From Syngnathus acus (lineage: Eukaryota > Chordata > Actinopteri > Syngnathiformes > Syngnathidae), in contig NC_051089.1 in NCBI RefSeq assembly GCF_901709675.1, positions 11,955,976 to 12,019,975 of the forward strand: 64,000 nucleotides of DNA, read 5' to 3'. Of this stretch, positions 48,001 to 60,806 are shown piece after piece. Positions within the stretch are counted from its first letter, which is position 1. Every line of letters begins with the position of its first letter. A model generated the notes under the pieces. It made no database searches, was not told the origin of the DNA, and saw only the letters and a list, made by a program, of their open reading frames with translations. The position numbers were made by a program, and so were the translations under genes.

Positions 48001-51000
48001 AGACAGAACTTGCGAGGAGAAAATGAGAGCCGAAGAGCGAAGTAGTAGTAAGATATCATAATTGTAAATGAGGGATCACGTCGGGGCAAAATAAGAATAA
48101 CATTAACCTACATTTACTGTGACTCCGTACAGGAGCAGGGAAAACAAGATTTATGCTTACAATGCACTTTAAAGCATTTTGAATTAAAATATGCTGTGCT
48201 TTTAGGAAAATTCAAAATAGTATTTATCTTTCATTTAGTTTTTAGATTTTATTGAAATTGCCAGCACGGTAATCCACTGGTTAGCACGTCCGCCTCGCAT
48301 TGCTGAGGTCGTGGGTTCGATTTCGGGGTATGACATTCCTGTGAGGAGTTTGCATGTTCTCCCTGGGCCTGCATGGGTACTCCGGTTTCCTCCCAAATCC
48401 CCAAAATATGCATGTTAGGTAAACTGAGCACCCTAAATTGTCCTTAGGTGTGAGTGTGAATGTTTGTTCGTCTATGTGTACCCTGTGATTGGCTGGCGAC
48501 CAGTTCAGGGTGTCCCCCGCCTACTGCCCAAAGACTGCTGGGATAGGCTCCAGCACACCCACAAACCTTGTGTGGATACACGGTTTGGATAATGGATGGA
48601 TGGGTGGATTTTATTTAAATGCACAACACATAAAAGTTCATTAAATATTTTAGATTTTTTTTTTTTAAAACAAACCGTATGAATGCAAATGTATTGCACT
48701 GGAACGAAATTTAAAATGTGCAACACTAAATTTAAAAACATGGTATAGTAGCTTTTGTAGCGTGAGAGCGAGCCTGCTGAGCTTGAACTCATCGTGGAAT
48801 GAGTCAAGTGACATTTTTTTTTTCTCACTTCTATAGAAAATCTGGACGCTATGATTGCAATGCAGACCAAGAACAAGCTTGGAAAGGCTCTTGGACCGTC
48901 AGACTTTGTAGGACCTAACGGTAAATAACCAAAACCAGCAAACCACCTGCAAACTCTATGGAACAGTGATTATTTTAATCAATCATGAGTCAACGATCGA
49001 GAATATATTGATTTACACCGATTCATCATCGACGCCTTTTCTTTTTGATCAACTTGATGTTTTATTGCCCTCTTAACTAACCCTTTGGGCTCTATGCTGG
49101 CCATTTATGTCCATTTCCCTTCATTTTTTTAAATGCATTTTACATTTGTTAATACAAATGTAATGAAAGAAAAAAAAATCTTTATTCTTATTTTCTGAAT
49201 TGCCAACTAGCAGCTTGTCCTCTGCAAAAATAGAAATTCCATTGTTTTTATTGTTGCTGTTAGGTTTTCCCATCCGCGCATAGTGCTGAGAAAAATTACA
49301 TTTTGATGGTTGAAAAAATAAAAAGTAAAAATTGATGTTCTCTACTCATGACTGGTATTTAAAAGTGGTAAGCAGTTAAATAAAATAAATTAAAAAAACA
49401 GTAAAATCTTGAAGTCAAAGTATTTTTGATCACGACTACTAAGCTGAAAGGATAGCTAAACCAATCAAAGGCTGGGGGTTAATCGAGTGTGATGTTTTCG
49501 GGCAGCGGGGAAGAATTTGGACGAGGATGACAACACCAAGGCTGAGGCCGCCAAGATGCAGAAGGAGTACGAGAACCTGAAGGACTCCACCAAACAGGAT
49601 CAGCCATCAACCAGTCAGTCCACAAAGCAGCTGCGATGAACATACAACACATTGCCTTTAGACTTTTTTAATAAAAAAAACAATATGCAAAATAACTTCA
49701 TTGTATGCTTTAACCCTTAAATTGGACTTGCTTTGACATTTGACACTAATCAAAATACCCTCATTGTCATTTTATCACCCTCAAATTGGATTCTAACACA
49801 TTTTAAACATAAGGAATAGAAGTCCTCTGAAACGTTAAGGATTAAGCAGCAATTTATTATTGTCGAACAAGTAGTTTAAACATTTCAAGATCTATATGTG
49901 CAAAATTTATGGATGGATGCAATTAATATAATATAATATAAATATATAATTTTTGCCCAGTGTATGTGTTTATGGAAAATGAATGAACAGTATGTTAAAT
50001 ACTTGCAAATGATTCAAATTCAACTGTAACTAAGCGATGATGCGTCAACTAATCAAAACCTCTCCTTTGTCCTACTTTGACTACAACACAAAGCAGAACT
50101 TTTTGTTTCCGCTCAGCAGAGCCAGCGGGACATGAATAAATTAGAAAATAAAGGCAGAACAGCCGGCCAAGCCAATCATAGCACAGCGTCCGTGTTTGTC
50201 CCAGAACTAGGCCAGTCCAATAAGTGACGGCCAAAAGCCTGTCACAGATACCGTTATTTCCTGTTCCTGAACACTGCACTGTACTCGCATGATAGTAAAA
50301 CGGGATTAACTTCAACAATAAATACTTCTGTTTTGTTTATACTGATATATTGGGAACATGACGTCATTTGTGAACATTTGTGTTACATGATCCATCAGGA
50401 TATTGTATTTTTGCTGAGCAAAAGCAATACTCTTGATTGATAGGCTTTGACCTTTCTCAACAGATCGGCCCGGCGAATCCGAGACGTATCTGGAGGCCAT
50501 CAGAAAGAACATCGAGTGGCTGAAAAAACACAACAAGGAAGAAGGCAAAGACGGTGAGTTGAACGAAGGAATTTATGTGGCCATTTAATTCCGAGAATCG
50601 TGGTGGGTCACAAGCAGTTCTGAGGCACAGAGAAGCTCAAACCTTCTAAACTCTTTTTGGTGTCCCTAATCTGCATTTGAAATGAGTGCTTGAGGGATGC
50701 TTGACTAGACGCTTGCCCCACAGCTAATGAATATGGATTACTCTCAATGAGTTTGTCCCAATTACTGCTTATTCGACTGCCTTGTTCAGAAACAAAGGTC
50801 TGTTTGGTAAACTTCTCCTCCTGTCCCTCGACATTCAATATACCTTTGAAACTCGCCCATCATATTTTCTTTCATTTTTACCCTTTCTGACAGTGCTTTC
50901 ATGCCAGCTTGCTCTTTTTTTCTGTCCAAACTACATTACATTTAAAAAGGACACAAGAGAGCAGAAACAAAGATGAAACAGAATTTTCCACTTTAACAAA

Positions 51001-53273
51001 GAAGAAAATGTCTTCATCTTCAAAGGTCTATTATTTCCGTTGTTTGGCAACACTTTGTTTCTTTGGTTGTGACTAGCGACCTTGAAAATTGATTGACGCA
51101 CGCTGCTCTAAAAATCAATACCCAGCGGTATTTCATCTGGCAGCAGGAAATGAAACGATAATGAGCTCTAGCTGTGCAGGCCATGAACAGCAGAATGTGA
51201 TAGCTGCGTGAAAATTGCATTTTACAGTGGGCGGTGCTCAGAGGCTTTATTCAACATGTGCGGCGAGGCAGGTGCTGTTAAACAAAATGCCCGAGTAACT
51301 TTTAAAAGAAACATTGAAAGAATTTTGACAGGCCTGAATTTATAAGAGGCCAGAGCAGCAGGGAAGCTTTTAACAGTGTCTCTTCTTCGAGCTTGCATGT
51401 GGGACACTTCATTAGTATTCTAGTTGTGGGATGGTTGTCTGGGACAACAGCCGCCTCCCCGCCTGCCTGTTAACTGTTTGGCCAAAGAAGACACACACTT
51501 GATGATAGGAGAGCGACAATGAACGCACTCACAGTGACCAATTTTCCTCAAAGTGGCACAATCACTCAACATCTCAACCTATGGAAAGATATTTTAAGAA
51601 TGCATTCCAATATTCTTGATATTCATCTTAAAATGTAATAGTACAGTGGTGCCTTGAGATTTGAGTCACGCAACTTCAAGATATGAATTGTAATTTGGCC
51701 ACTTTTTGGCTTGTGAGCATCAATTTGAGATGAAAGCTGTGAGATATTGTGGCTGTGAATGCAACTCAATTCATTTCACAACAAGCTGCAGTTTGGTGAA
51801 TTATAGTACATATGTTGCCGCTCTTAGTAGTACTAGTAAAGCACTATATGTCAATTAGTAGAATTTTGTGTCACTAGTACTCCCTGTAGCATGTATCAGT
51901 TTTGCCCCAGAGACCTTACGAGTACTTGGACCTTAACCTGGATATCACGGATATCAAATAAATGCTCAAAAGGCAGTGCTCATTAGATTGTGTAAGTGTA
52001 CCTAATGAAGTGCCCAGTAATTATATTGAATTTTCCCTGTTGTCAGAAAAGAAGAGCAAACAAAGGCCTCCTTGACCTCAGCCAGTGTCATAGAAACAGA
52101 GCCAGTGAACATTTATTGTGTTTACTCCACCAGACGTGGCCATTAGGACAATCTCAACTGGCAGGCTGTTTGGAAACGTGTGTGTTTGTGTGCGAGCGTG
52201 TGTGTTTATGCCTACACAACACACAGATTAAGCATCAGAGCAGATGGAAGCACAGGCCACATACTGGTTTTGGTTTTTGGCTCCTCACGGTCAAGATTGA
52301 AAGAATCTAATCACGTTGCATTTAAATCCCTGACACGCGTCATGTTTGTCATCAGCAAACCGTGTCCCGGCAACAGTATCGTGATTGGAGTTGGGTCCAT
52401 TAACTCAGGCTGTCTTTATTGAAATTCATATTGTAGGCCAGCTGCCTCTTTAATTAGTGTCAGGAAAGTGTTTGTCTTGTTTCCAGGACTGATAACAATG
52501 ACCTCATTTCTGGAGCTAACCTGGTACTGCTGTGACATTATGGGGATGAATAAAAGGGCAAGGGAAATGAAAATGTAAAAAATGTTATTAATCAGCAGGG
52601 GGAAATACATCATGGGTCATTTGAGAATTGTAGGACAAATATAGAATAAATAAAGCAAAGATAATTAAAAAATATATTAAAAATATGAATGTCTTTTCCA
52701 GATAATGAGTAAGAGGGCTCTGATTGTTTAACACTGCATTACCGTTGAAAATGTTGAAAGAATATAAAGACAGGACTTGGTAACATTATATTTGATAATC
52801 CAAATTACTAGATTTTTTTAATCTCAGGACAGCTCAACAAGTGCATTTGTTTTGTACGTTCTGCATTGGTTATTTAAAATGTCTTGGGTGTGACAGAAAA
52901 TATTCCTCCAATTCTAAAATGACTCCAATAGTGGGAAATGCAACATCTGCTGTGGGCTCCTTTATGTTTCCTTTCTCCACACATACTTAGACTGACCTCA
53001 ATCCCTTCGAATGATAACAACAGCACAGATTACATCTTGTTTGGGTGTCGTGATGATCACTGATCTATAATACATTTGAGTAAATCAAATACAATACTGG
53101 AGGGGCTTAATCGGGGCTAAGAAATGTAATCACTGTGGTGTATTTGTGTGCCAGACTATGACCTGTCCAAACTGAAGGACTTCATGGACCAGCAGGTGGA
53201 CGCTTACATCGAGAAGGGCATCATAGCCAGGGATGAGGGGGACACCATCAAAAGAATCTACAGCAGCCTGTGA
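42044..53273 (+). CDS. scg3: Secretogranin III, complete in twelve coding exons
   Basis: SCG3 is a granin of neuroendocrine dense-core granules. It binds cholesterol-rich granule membrane and chromogranin A, thereby sorting cargo. Exons: 42044-42140, 42704-42762, 42833-42875, 43421-43624, 45153-45295, 45899-46045, 46120-46327, 46721-46837, 48837-48920, 49506-49613, 50464-50553 and 53155-53273; total 472 aa against 468 in human. Residues 1-23 form a signal peptide ([16 protein letters not shown]). Family blocks seen are [95 protein letters not shown] and the end IKRIYSSL. The middle exons encode a strongly acidic region, typical of granins. Two splice oddities: exon 4 can only keep frame if its donor is GC (AATG|GCAAGT), and exon 7 has a tandem NAGNAG acceptor (atcagcag). 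A SINE sits in intron 8. The gene is convergent with lysmd2, as in human. Confidence 0.96.
48259..48606 (+). mobile_element. tRNA-derived SINE 1, in scg3 intron 8
   Basis: Starts with a tRNA-like head (ggttagcacgtccgcctcgc, then B box gtgggttcgattt), followed by the family body (gtttgcatgttctccc, ggtttcctccca, ggctggcgaccagttcaggg) and a GGATG tail. Flanking direct repeats GATTTTATT[G/T]AAAT at 48245-48258 and 48607-48620 match at 13 of 14 positions and mark LINE-driven insertion. Same strand as scg3. Confidence 0.9.
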
Positions 53274-53418
53274 TGTCATCCTCGATAGAACTGAACTGAA
53301 ATACTAAGGGAACATTCATTTGTCACTTACACTTGATCCCCAAGGCATGGTAAAGTGTATTCATAATAATTGCTTACTGTCCTTCATGTTACAATCATCA
53401 TCTTGGGGTAAAGGATGT

Positions 53419-53424
53419 AATAAA
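53419..53424 (+). terminator. scg3 polyadenylation signal
   Basis: AATAAA 146 bp after the stop codon, the first canonical hexamer of the 3' UTR. Confidence 0.6.
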
Positions 53425-53972
53425 ATGATGAAACAAAGCACTAAAATAATTTTCTTACTATTTGCACGGCAAGATTGAAGAGTAATAACCCATTGTTTCG
53501 TCATTGACATTTCTATATTTTTAAAACAGATATACAGCTCTGGAAAATATTGAGATCAATAGCTGACAATTTAGTAGAAGTCTTTTGATTCTCTCTCTTT
53601 CTCTCTCATATGTAAACTCTTTTTTTCTGTTGTCGGTGTATATGTGAGATATTATTCTGTCATAAAGACATTTGTGTATTACATTATAGTGAACCGTTGT
53701 AATAACACTGGGGCCCACAGGAGGGCAATGTGTCAATCATTCGTCTTCATGTACATGAACATTTTCATCTGAGTAGACACAAGATGAGGTCATTCAAAAT
53801 GTAAATATGTGCTTTTTTTCTTCCTAGAGTGTGAAAGCAATTAAAACATTGTCTTTTCTTTGCAAGTGTGCTTAATAGGCCAATAGAGCAATAATGGTAA
53901 AAGTAAATTACCACTCAAAACATTACACAAGCAAGGACAATCATTGGGGTGACAACAAATCAGGTTGAAATA

Positions 53973-54114
53973 CACTGAACAAAAATATAAAAGCAATAAT
54001 TGTTTTTGCTGCCATTTTTCACAAGCACTTTTCCTTTGATAAAACTCAGTTCTGTGAGTTTAGCTTGTGAACAATGTAACCAAAAGGAGTTGCATTTCTA
54101 TTTTTTGCTCAATG
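53973..54114. mobile_element. Tc1/mariner MITE, 142 bp
   Basis: The termini CACTGAACAAAAATATAAA and, inverted, CATTGAGCAAAAAATAGAAA match at most positions. A TA dinucleotide flanks both ends. The end sequence is that of a widespread fish Tc1-like element; no transposase remains. It lies between the convergent scg3 and lysmd2 3' ends. Confidence 0.8.
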
Positions 54115-54120
54115 TACTTA

Positions 54121-54126
54121 TTTATT
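54121..54126 (-). terminator. lysmd2 polyadenylation signal candidate
   Basis: AATAAA on the minus strand, 400 bp after the lysmd2 stop codon and directly beside the Tc1 MITE. Other minus-strand hexamers were not seen between it and the stop. Confidence 0.4.
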
Positions 54127-54525
54127 CTGGCCTAACAATAATTAAAATATAGCAGCACATAAAAACATCTCCACACACATAAATAATGCACTCCAAAAAT
54201 AGAGGTGTCCCTTCGGAATTTGTGAAAAAGGCTTTTAGGGAACTAATGAAATGAATATGAAGACTTTAGCCTCTTATCTGATGTTTTACTGAGGTTATAC
54301 TGATGAGCGCATGTGCAGCTGGGGGCGGTCTATATAGCAGCAGCGCATAAATAGTTCGATAGTACCTGTATGCAAGCTGTGCTGACTGTCTACCAGGGCA
54401 ACCGTACCAAAAAAAAAAACAATCATACAAGTCGTAACGCTTGCATATTCATAATAAATAAAAGGCAAACAAAACAAGCAAGAAGGTAAACAAACAAGCG
54501 AGGTTAAGGTAAACACAATGGTCCA

Positions 54526-57346
54526 TCATATTTCTTGGTATGATGTGGTGGGGGCCGCGTAGTTCCCCTCACTGCTCCTGCAAATAAGGAAGACAAACAA
54601 GGTTTAACGGAAATGTTCCACTGTGGAAAAAACACTTCAGCCTCTGAACTGCTCACAAGGTCGTGTGCGTCTTGTGTGAATCATGAATGAGTCTCAGGTG
54701 CGGCTCCAGCTCATGTAACCGGGAAATTAATTTGTGTATCTAACAGTAGCCTACCCCATCCAGGTATTTTTATTTAGGCAAGGTCGAATGAAATAGCAGG
54801 ACTGGTGGCCAATTTGCATGAGCCGGGTCAAATTGCTGCATACAGCAACATAAAGCAGGACTACCTACAACGAGGAAATTACATACGGTAGTAGACCATA
54901 CATTACTGTACGAGTAAAGTGGCATTGTGTAGAGTGAGCATATTGTTACAGCCATTATTCAGTGCACATTACTTTTACAAAGAGCACAAATGCTTGGTGG
55001 TTTTCTTCCTGCTTAAAGATAAAAGCTAAATGGGCACACAATCCATGTTTGCACATGTGTGTGTTTGTTTAAACAAAGGGGAACTCTCGCAAGCCAGTGT
55101 GATGCGGGCCAAACCAGCTGCTCAAGATGAAATGAAAGGGAGATATTGGATCACTGCCGTATCACTGGAATAGTACAAAAACTTTAGATACGATTGGTTA
55201 GCCAGTGGGTGCGCTGACAGTTGAACAGATGTGCGATTTTGTCTCAAGTGTGGGACTTTGTGGGAAGCAGGAATAAGAGATACGCTCATGCTTGACTCAG
55301 CAAGTCAAACTATTTGACATTTGCAGGAAGTATCATGTTTCTAGCACAAGCCTTTGTGGTACACTTTAGTTGTATTTAACTTTTAAGTTCAAAACATATG
55401 CATTAAATTCTATGAGTCTTTTTATCATAGTGTTCCTAAAATGATGTATTTTGTAATAACAATAACAATGGTTTTGTTGACTAGACCTCACCTTATTTCC
55501 TCTTCTTTCAGCCTGCGCGCTGCCTGCTTTGACTGTTTAATTTGCAAGTCCAATCTTTGTAAGAAGTCTTTGGCAGAGAGCTCCTCCGCTTGGGGCCGGG
55601 AGGCTCTGGAGTCTTCAGGAGGCGGCGAGGATGGCGGTGAAAGTCCCTCAAGGTCCTGCGACACGACACAGGGAGTCTCCATCTCCTGACACGCTGCTTC
55701 GATATCCCCGTCAGGAGACTCCAAAGACAGTCCGTTAAAAATGGAACGCTTGGGCACCGCCACCGGGATGCTTAGGCTGTTCTTGAGGAAGATACAGTCG
55801 TTGCTGAACAACTTGTTGGCTCTCTTGATTTGCTCCATCTGGTAGATTACGTGACAACCAATACGAAGAAAAGTGTTAATAGCGAGAAGGAAGGAGAAGT
55901 CACAGCATACCAAATACATTTACAATGACTTTATCAAGTAAAATCTGGAAATTATAATACTTTCTACATATTAAAACTTACCGACTGGGTTTGCAAAATT
56001 ATGTGAGTTTTTATAGTTAGAAACTTTCCATTTGAATTTACAGGGATTCAGAAGAATAATCCAGGAACTCAAAACTGAAAGTTTACTCTAAAAAGGGAAC
56101 CAGTCTAAGTACTGCATGACATTTGAGTTCTCGCAGATGTCAAGTACAAATACTTGATGTCTTGCAGTTGTGGCTGACATGTTGGGCAGAAAATGTATAT
56201 TTTTCCCAAAGTATTGGTCTGTCTTTCAGCACTCTTGAACACTGAATATGTCTTAGAAGTCTTGCAAAAGTCCCTATTCCCTCATTCTGCTGCAGCCATG
56301 CGGCAAAATTGTCATCTAGTATTTTGAAAGTCTGGACTCTTGACAACAGAGAGAAAATAAATTTTTTAGATACCATCAATTGGGTTTGTTTTGTTAAAAT
56401 GGATCGCTGTATCAAGATGTTTTTTTTTTTTTTAATGTCCTGAGAGGATGGGCGGCTTGGTGGGGCACTGGTTAGCCCGTCCGCCTCACAGTTAGGAGGG
56501 TGCCAGTTCGATTCCACCTCCAATCCTTCCTGTGTGGAGTTTGCATGTTCTCCCCGTGGCCGCGTGGGTTTTCTGCGGGCACTCTGGTTTCCTCCCACAT
56601 CCCAAAAACATGCTGGTAGGCCGATTGAGCACTCCAAAATGTCCCTATGTGTGAGTGTTAGTGCGGATGGTTGTTCGTCTCTGTGTGCCCTGCGATTGGA
56701 TGGCAACCGGTTCAGGGTGTCCCCCGCCTACTGCCCGATGACTGCTGGTCTCCAGCACGCCCGCGACCCCCGTGGGGACAAGCAGTATAGAAAATGGATG
56801 AATGGATGTCCTGAGAGGTTGGTCAATCAACCTATTGTTTTCTCAATTGTGAAAGAGTTTGGTTACAAATGATGCCACCAGAGTTGCCTGCATCCGAATC
56901 AGGGTGAAATGCCCTCTCGTATATAATTGTCATTAAAAATCATTTCACTTTTGCGGTTAAGCACATTTGACATTTGTACTTCTTATTTTAAGTAGAGGAA
57001 TTGAATCGGCACTTCTGCTCTTTATGTATTTAGCAGTGAGAGTATCTTTTGTACCTCTGCAAACGATGGAGATGCGGAAGCAGAGTTAACTTACCGTTAC
57101 ACCATATTTGAGGGCAATCCCCTGCAGAGTATCGCTATCTGAAACCCGATGCTCTATGAATTTCTCTCCCAGGGAGGCCGTGACGCTCGCCGTACTTCCA
57201 TAAGAACGTATCTTGGTCCGAGCCAGGCTTTGGGAGAGTTCGCTCTCCGACTCGGAACCGGACCTCGAGCGAGGAAAGATAGGCTGGCCGAATCGTCCTC
57301 GTGCTCCTCCATCCCGCATAGGTAAGACGGGCGAGAACTCCGCCAT
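54526..57346 (-). CDS. lysmd2: LysM and putative peptidoglycan-binding domain-containing protein 2, three exons
   Basis: The function in vertebrates is unknown; the protein is intracellular with one LysM domain. Exons (minus strand): 57346-57095, 55838-55492 and 54577-54526, giving 216 aa against 215 in human. The start MAEFSPVLPMRDGG was chosen because human has MADSSPALSLREGG; an upstream in-frame ATG at 57391 has no counterpart. Residues 26-55 are Ser/Arg-rich (RSRSGSESESELSQSLARTK, then RSYGSTASV) and nearly identical to human. The LysM domain spans about 65-110 (IEHRVSDSDTLQGIALKYGV across the first intron into MEQIKRANKLFSNDCIFLK). The C-terminal part keeps ELSAKDFLQRLDLQIKQSKQ. The last exon encodes only RSSEGNYAAPTTSYQEI and stop; it was placed by the cag acceptor at 54578-54580 and by phase, and it diverges from the human tail, so it is the least certain part. 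A SINE lies in intron 1. Confidence 0.93.
56448..56805 (+). mobile_element. tRNA-derived SINE 2, in lysmd2 intron 1
   Basis: Head ggttagcccgtccgcctcac with B box cagttcgattcc, the shared body and an (ATGGATGA) tail. Perfect 13-bp target duplication ATGTCCTGAGAGG at 56435-56447 and 56806-56818. Inserted antisense to lysmd2. Spurious open frames on both strands here are SINE artefacts. Confidence 0.93.
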
Positions 57347-57499
57347 TTTCTTTGGATTTAATGTGGAACTTGTGACCTCGGGGAATGTCAACGTTCGATT
57401 TGCGTGGCCAGGGGTAAAAACATGACAGCGTCAAGGTACACAAAGATTGCCGGTGTAATTCTGCTAGCTAGCCCGGGACGAGAGACATGTTTTGGGGTG

Positions 57500-57600
57500 G
57501 ACTACCTCAAAAGTCGCTTTCGTCACACGGCCGTCACTTGACGAGATGACGTAGCCAGCAGCAACGTGTCCAATCAGCGACAAGAACAACCACTCACTTC
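57500..57600 (-). promoter_or_regulatory. Probable lysmd2 promoter
   Basis: The 250 bp before the lysmd2 start codon are GC-richer than the surroundings and include a CCAAT box (CCAATCAGCG, 57570-57579, read on the plus strand) and a CRE-like TGACGTAG (57547-57554). No TATA box was seen, as usual for a housekeeping-type promoter. The assignment rests on position and motifs. Confidence 0.45.
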
Positions 57601-57619
57601 CGGTACACTTCTCAAATAA

Positions 57620-60600
57620 AATCATATCGCTCGATTCGGTTGATTTTATTTTGTTGTAAGTGCTTCGATAGTTCGCTTTTGATTTTGATCAAAATTTAAA
57701 ATAAATAAATCAATAAAAGTTATTTAGCATTCATGTTTGTTTTCTTTCTCTCATTTTCAATGTAATAATTTTTGGAGCACATTTATTTAATTTTTAGGCC
57801 AGGTTATCTTGCATTTAACAGTACGGCAAGTACATATAACAATACTGTATGTATGTATATAACAATAATGTATTTTTTAAAATACATTTTAATGCTATCC
57901 TTAGTCCATTTTATCTTAAGCTTTTGACTGAATGTTTTCGATTTGTGTTTTTCTTATGTGAACTGGGGGAAGTAATGAATATTTTATTATTTCCTGATGT
58001 TGTCCTGTACTGGTTTTCCGAGGAGTCACAGGTCAGTTAAATATTGTAGAAGTGCAGGTAAAGACCATTTGTTGAGTTACTAGATAATCCAATTGTTTCT
58101 GGAACACTGTGAATCCATGAAGGGAGAGGCTCATATGTCTAAATGTTCTCCTCACGCTTTTATTAATGATCTCAATACTTCCATTGCCTCTTGTCTCTGT
58201 TTTCGCTTTGCCTGTCCCATGAATATTTAAAACACTGAAGAATCACTGATTTCACTTTCTAATTAGTTTTACCTCTTGAATTAATGAATTCTGAAGTTAT
58301 CGAATCCTTTATTCACTCAAAGGGGCTGTACACAATGATGATCTGACCACACTGGATGGTGCTGATGAAATGTGTTATTCACCTGGAGCACAAAGAGGGC
58401 AGGTGCTGCTTTAGAATGTAAACAATGAAATCTAATTATCTGTGGGGCGAACTATTGGGTTACAACATTCAAGATGATCAAATGGTGAATCTATTTCAGT
58501 GGATATACGAACATAAGAAAAATCTCACTTGCTGACATTTTCAAATGGAAATCAGTTGTGCATATGACCAGGCAGAGGGGTACAATTGCAACTCATTTAT
58601 TATTTATGAAGGTGGGATTAATTAATTGGAGCACATATTGATCCATATCCATATCATCCATGTAGTTGAAATTATTTCAACTCCACCCGATTTACAGGGC
58701 ACTTTAAACTACCGCCACGGCAGTAGCAGTGCTTAGCCTTTCTGTCCACTATGCTAACATATCTAGCGTCGGTGTTGCAGTGCTACAGTTTAAGCCTTTA
58801 AGTAATACATTAAACAAACAGTGCACGTACGCAGATAATATTACAGTAGTCCCAGTCATATATTCTTTATCCCCCGACTAATATTAATGCTGTACTGACG
58901 AACTGATAGTATTTTTCCCACTGTCTTATACCCTTCCCAGTTGGGCCTTCCCATATGGGCACACCAGAAAGAGTAGTACAATGGGCATTCAATTGACTGT
59001 GATTAAAACGGTTCAATTCTTTTAAATGTCATCGATTCATGCCACTGCTGTATGTTCTTATTCAGTATATTTATGGAATGCTTATGACGTAAAAACGTTT
59101 GTTGTTTATTTTTAGAAGAACATTTTTTATTGTTGTGAATTCTTGGCAGAGCACTCAAGGATGTCTGTTCATCTTACAAAAGGAATTTTATCAGCCGCCC
59201 TCTCACATAAAGCGGGGAAAAAAGGAGTAAGAGCACAATGAGTCATAGTCCCAGCGTTACCATGACAACACCTGCGCTGCCTCCTGATGATGTGATTGCA
59301 CGCACAGATGTTGACAGCCAAGATTATAATGCAATATCCCTCTAAACATCAGCCCCTCAGTCATGGTCCTCGCAGTCTTTCGTAATACTTTGAAGGGCTA
59401 GGGTCCATTGAAATAATTAGTTGTCACTTTTTTTTTCCCCATTAAGTTCCCACTCGCACTCATTAGCACATCCGCCTCAGAGTTCATAAGGTTCAATTCC
59501 ACCTCCGGCCCTCCCTGTGTGGAGTTTGCATGTTCTCCCCGTGCCTGCGTGGATTTTCTCCCCGTGCCTGTGTGGGTTTTCTCCGGGCACTTCGATTTCC
59601 TCCCACATCCCAAAAACATGCTTGGTAGGTTGATTGAACACCTCAAATAGTCCCTAGGTGTGAGTGCGAATGGTTTTTTGTCTCTGTGTGCCCTGCGATT
59701 GGCTGGCAACCAGTTCAGGATGTACCCCGCCTACTGCCCGATGACTGCTGGGATAGGCTCTAGCATGCCCGTGACCCCTGTGGGGTCAAGCGGTATAGAA
59801 AATGGATGGATGGATGGATGGATGGATATTATAGTACACACTGACCAACAGTCGACCATTTGGTCTCTGACGACTCCTACTGGAAGAATGAGGCGTGACA
59901 CCTTAGCTGTCACATTACTTCGAGCACTAGATGGCGCAAGGAATCCTTCCATCAATGTAAGATACTATTAAAAATAATCTCCAGTCTGTAGTTGGGAGTG
60001 GCAATGCAAAAGTAGTTCACTAAAGCCAGGAGTAATTACTTTTAAATATGTATGGGGGGGACTGAGTTGGAAAAAATAACTCAGTCGTCATGGGGCAGAG
60101 GGGTGTCTTTTTCAAGACTGTAGGAAAATTTCAGTATGTTCCTTGACAGGCACCTGACATTAACACAAACATCTTATTTGGAGTTGCACAGTAAATCTCA
60201 CAGGTTCATGATACATCGCTTTGGCCTGTTTTGTAGTGATCTCTAAAAATACACAAAATACCTCACTGCCCCATTTGCAAAAATATCTCCAACTCCCAAT
60301 CCCATCAGGAGGTTCTGCTTTATGCTTTAAAGTTTCCCTTCAGTTTAAAAATGCAGGAGGTGACTTAACTTTTTTTAACTGCTTTCTAAATGTCGTTTAA
60401 GGCCCTCTTTCCTCTTTTATTGTGTTAACCTTTGTGTGCCCGCCAAGGTAAGCTTACTGAATGCATTGTTCAGGGTTTACACATCAAAACACCTGAACAT
60501 AATCTGATGACCTAAAAGTCATCTTGTTCTCATTTTGAGACATGGCAACAACAAACATCCTTCACCTGCAATCAGAGAACAAATCTGTGCACTTCAGGCC

Positions 60601-60780
60601 CGCCCTGTGAAACCCATGTGGATGATGTCATACATATGAATGACATCATCTCCCAGGCATGTGCAAACAATCACAGAAACCGAATTTGATTAAAGGCTGC
60701 ACAGGAACTCCCAAACCACAAAGCCCACCAAAAATAATTACTATCGTTAGAAAATAGACGTTAGAAGAAAAGAATAGCAG
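57620..60780. other. Intergenic interval between lysmd2 and the tropomodulin gene
   Basis: AT-rich sequence with no gene that I can support; it contains SINE 3. Stretches at 58.1-58.7 kb are low in repeats but show no coding signal. Confidence 0.6.
59451..59826 (+). mobile_element. tRNA-derived SINE 3, older copy with internal duplication
   Basis: The degenerate head (attagcacatccgcctcag, B box aaggttcaattcc) and family body end in five GGATG units. The block tctccccgtgcctg-tg-ggattttctc is duplicated in tandem at 59533-59586. No target duplication was recognised. Confidence 0.85.
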
Positions 60781-60800
60781 AGAGACTGAATGTAAAAACA

Positions 60801-60806
60801 TTTATT
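60801..60806 (-). terminator. Candidate polyadenylation signal for the tropomodulin gene
   Basis: AATAAA on the minus strand about 2.2 kb after the tmod stop codon. The segment between (60807-62975) has no other gene and would be a long 3' UTR. Earlier hexamers cannot be excluded. Confidence 0.35.

Noticed and set aside
56140-56872. 188-aa and 112-aa frames in lysmd2 intron 1
   Set aside because: They run through SINE 2 and intron sequence; the same peptides recur at the other SINE copies.
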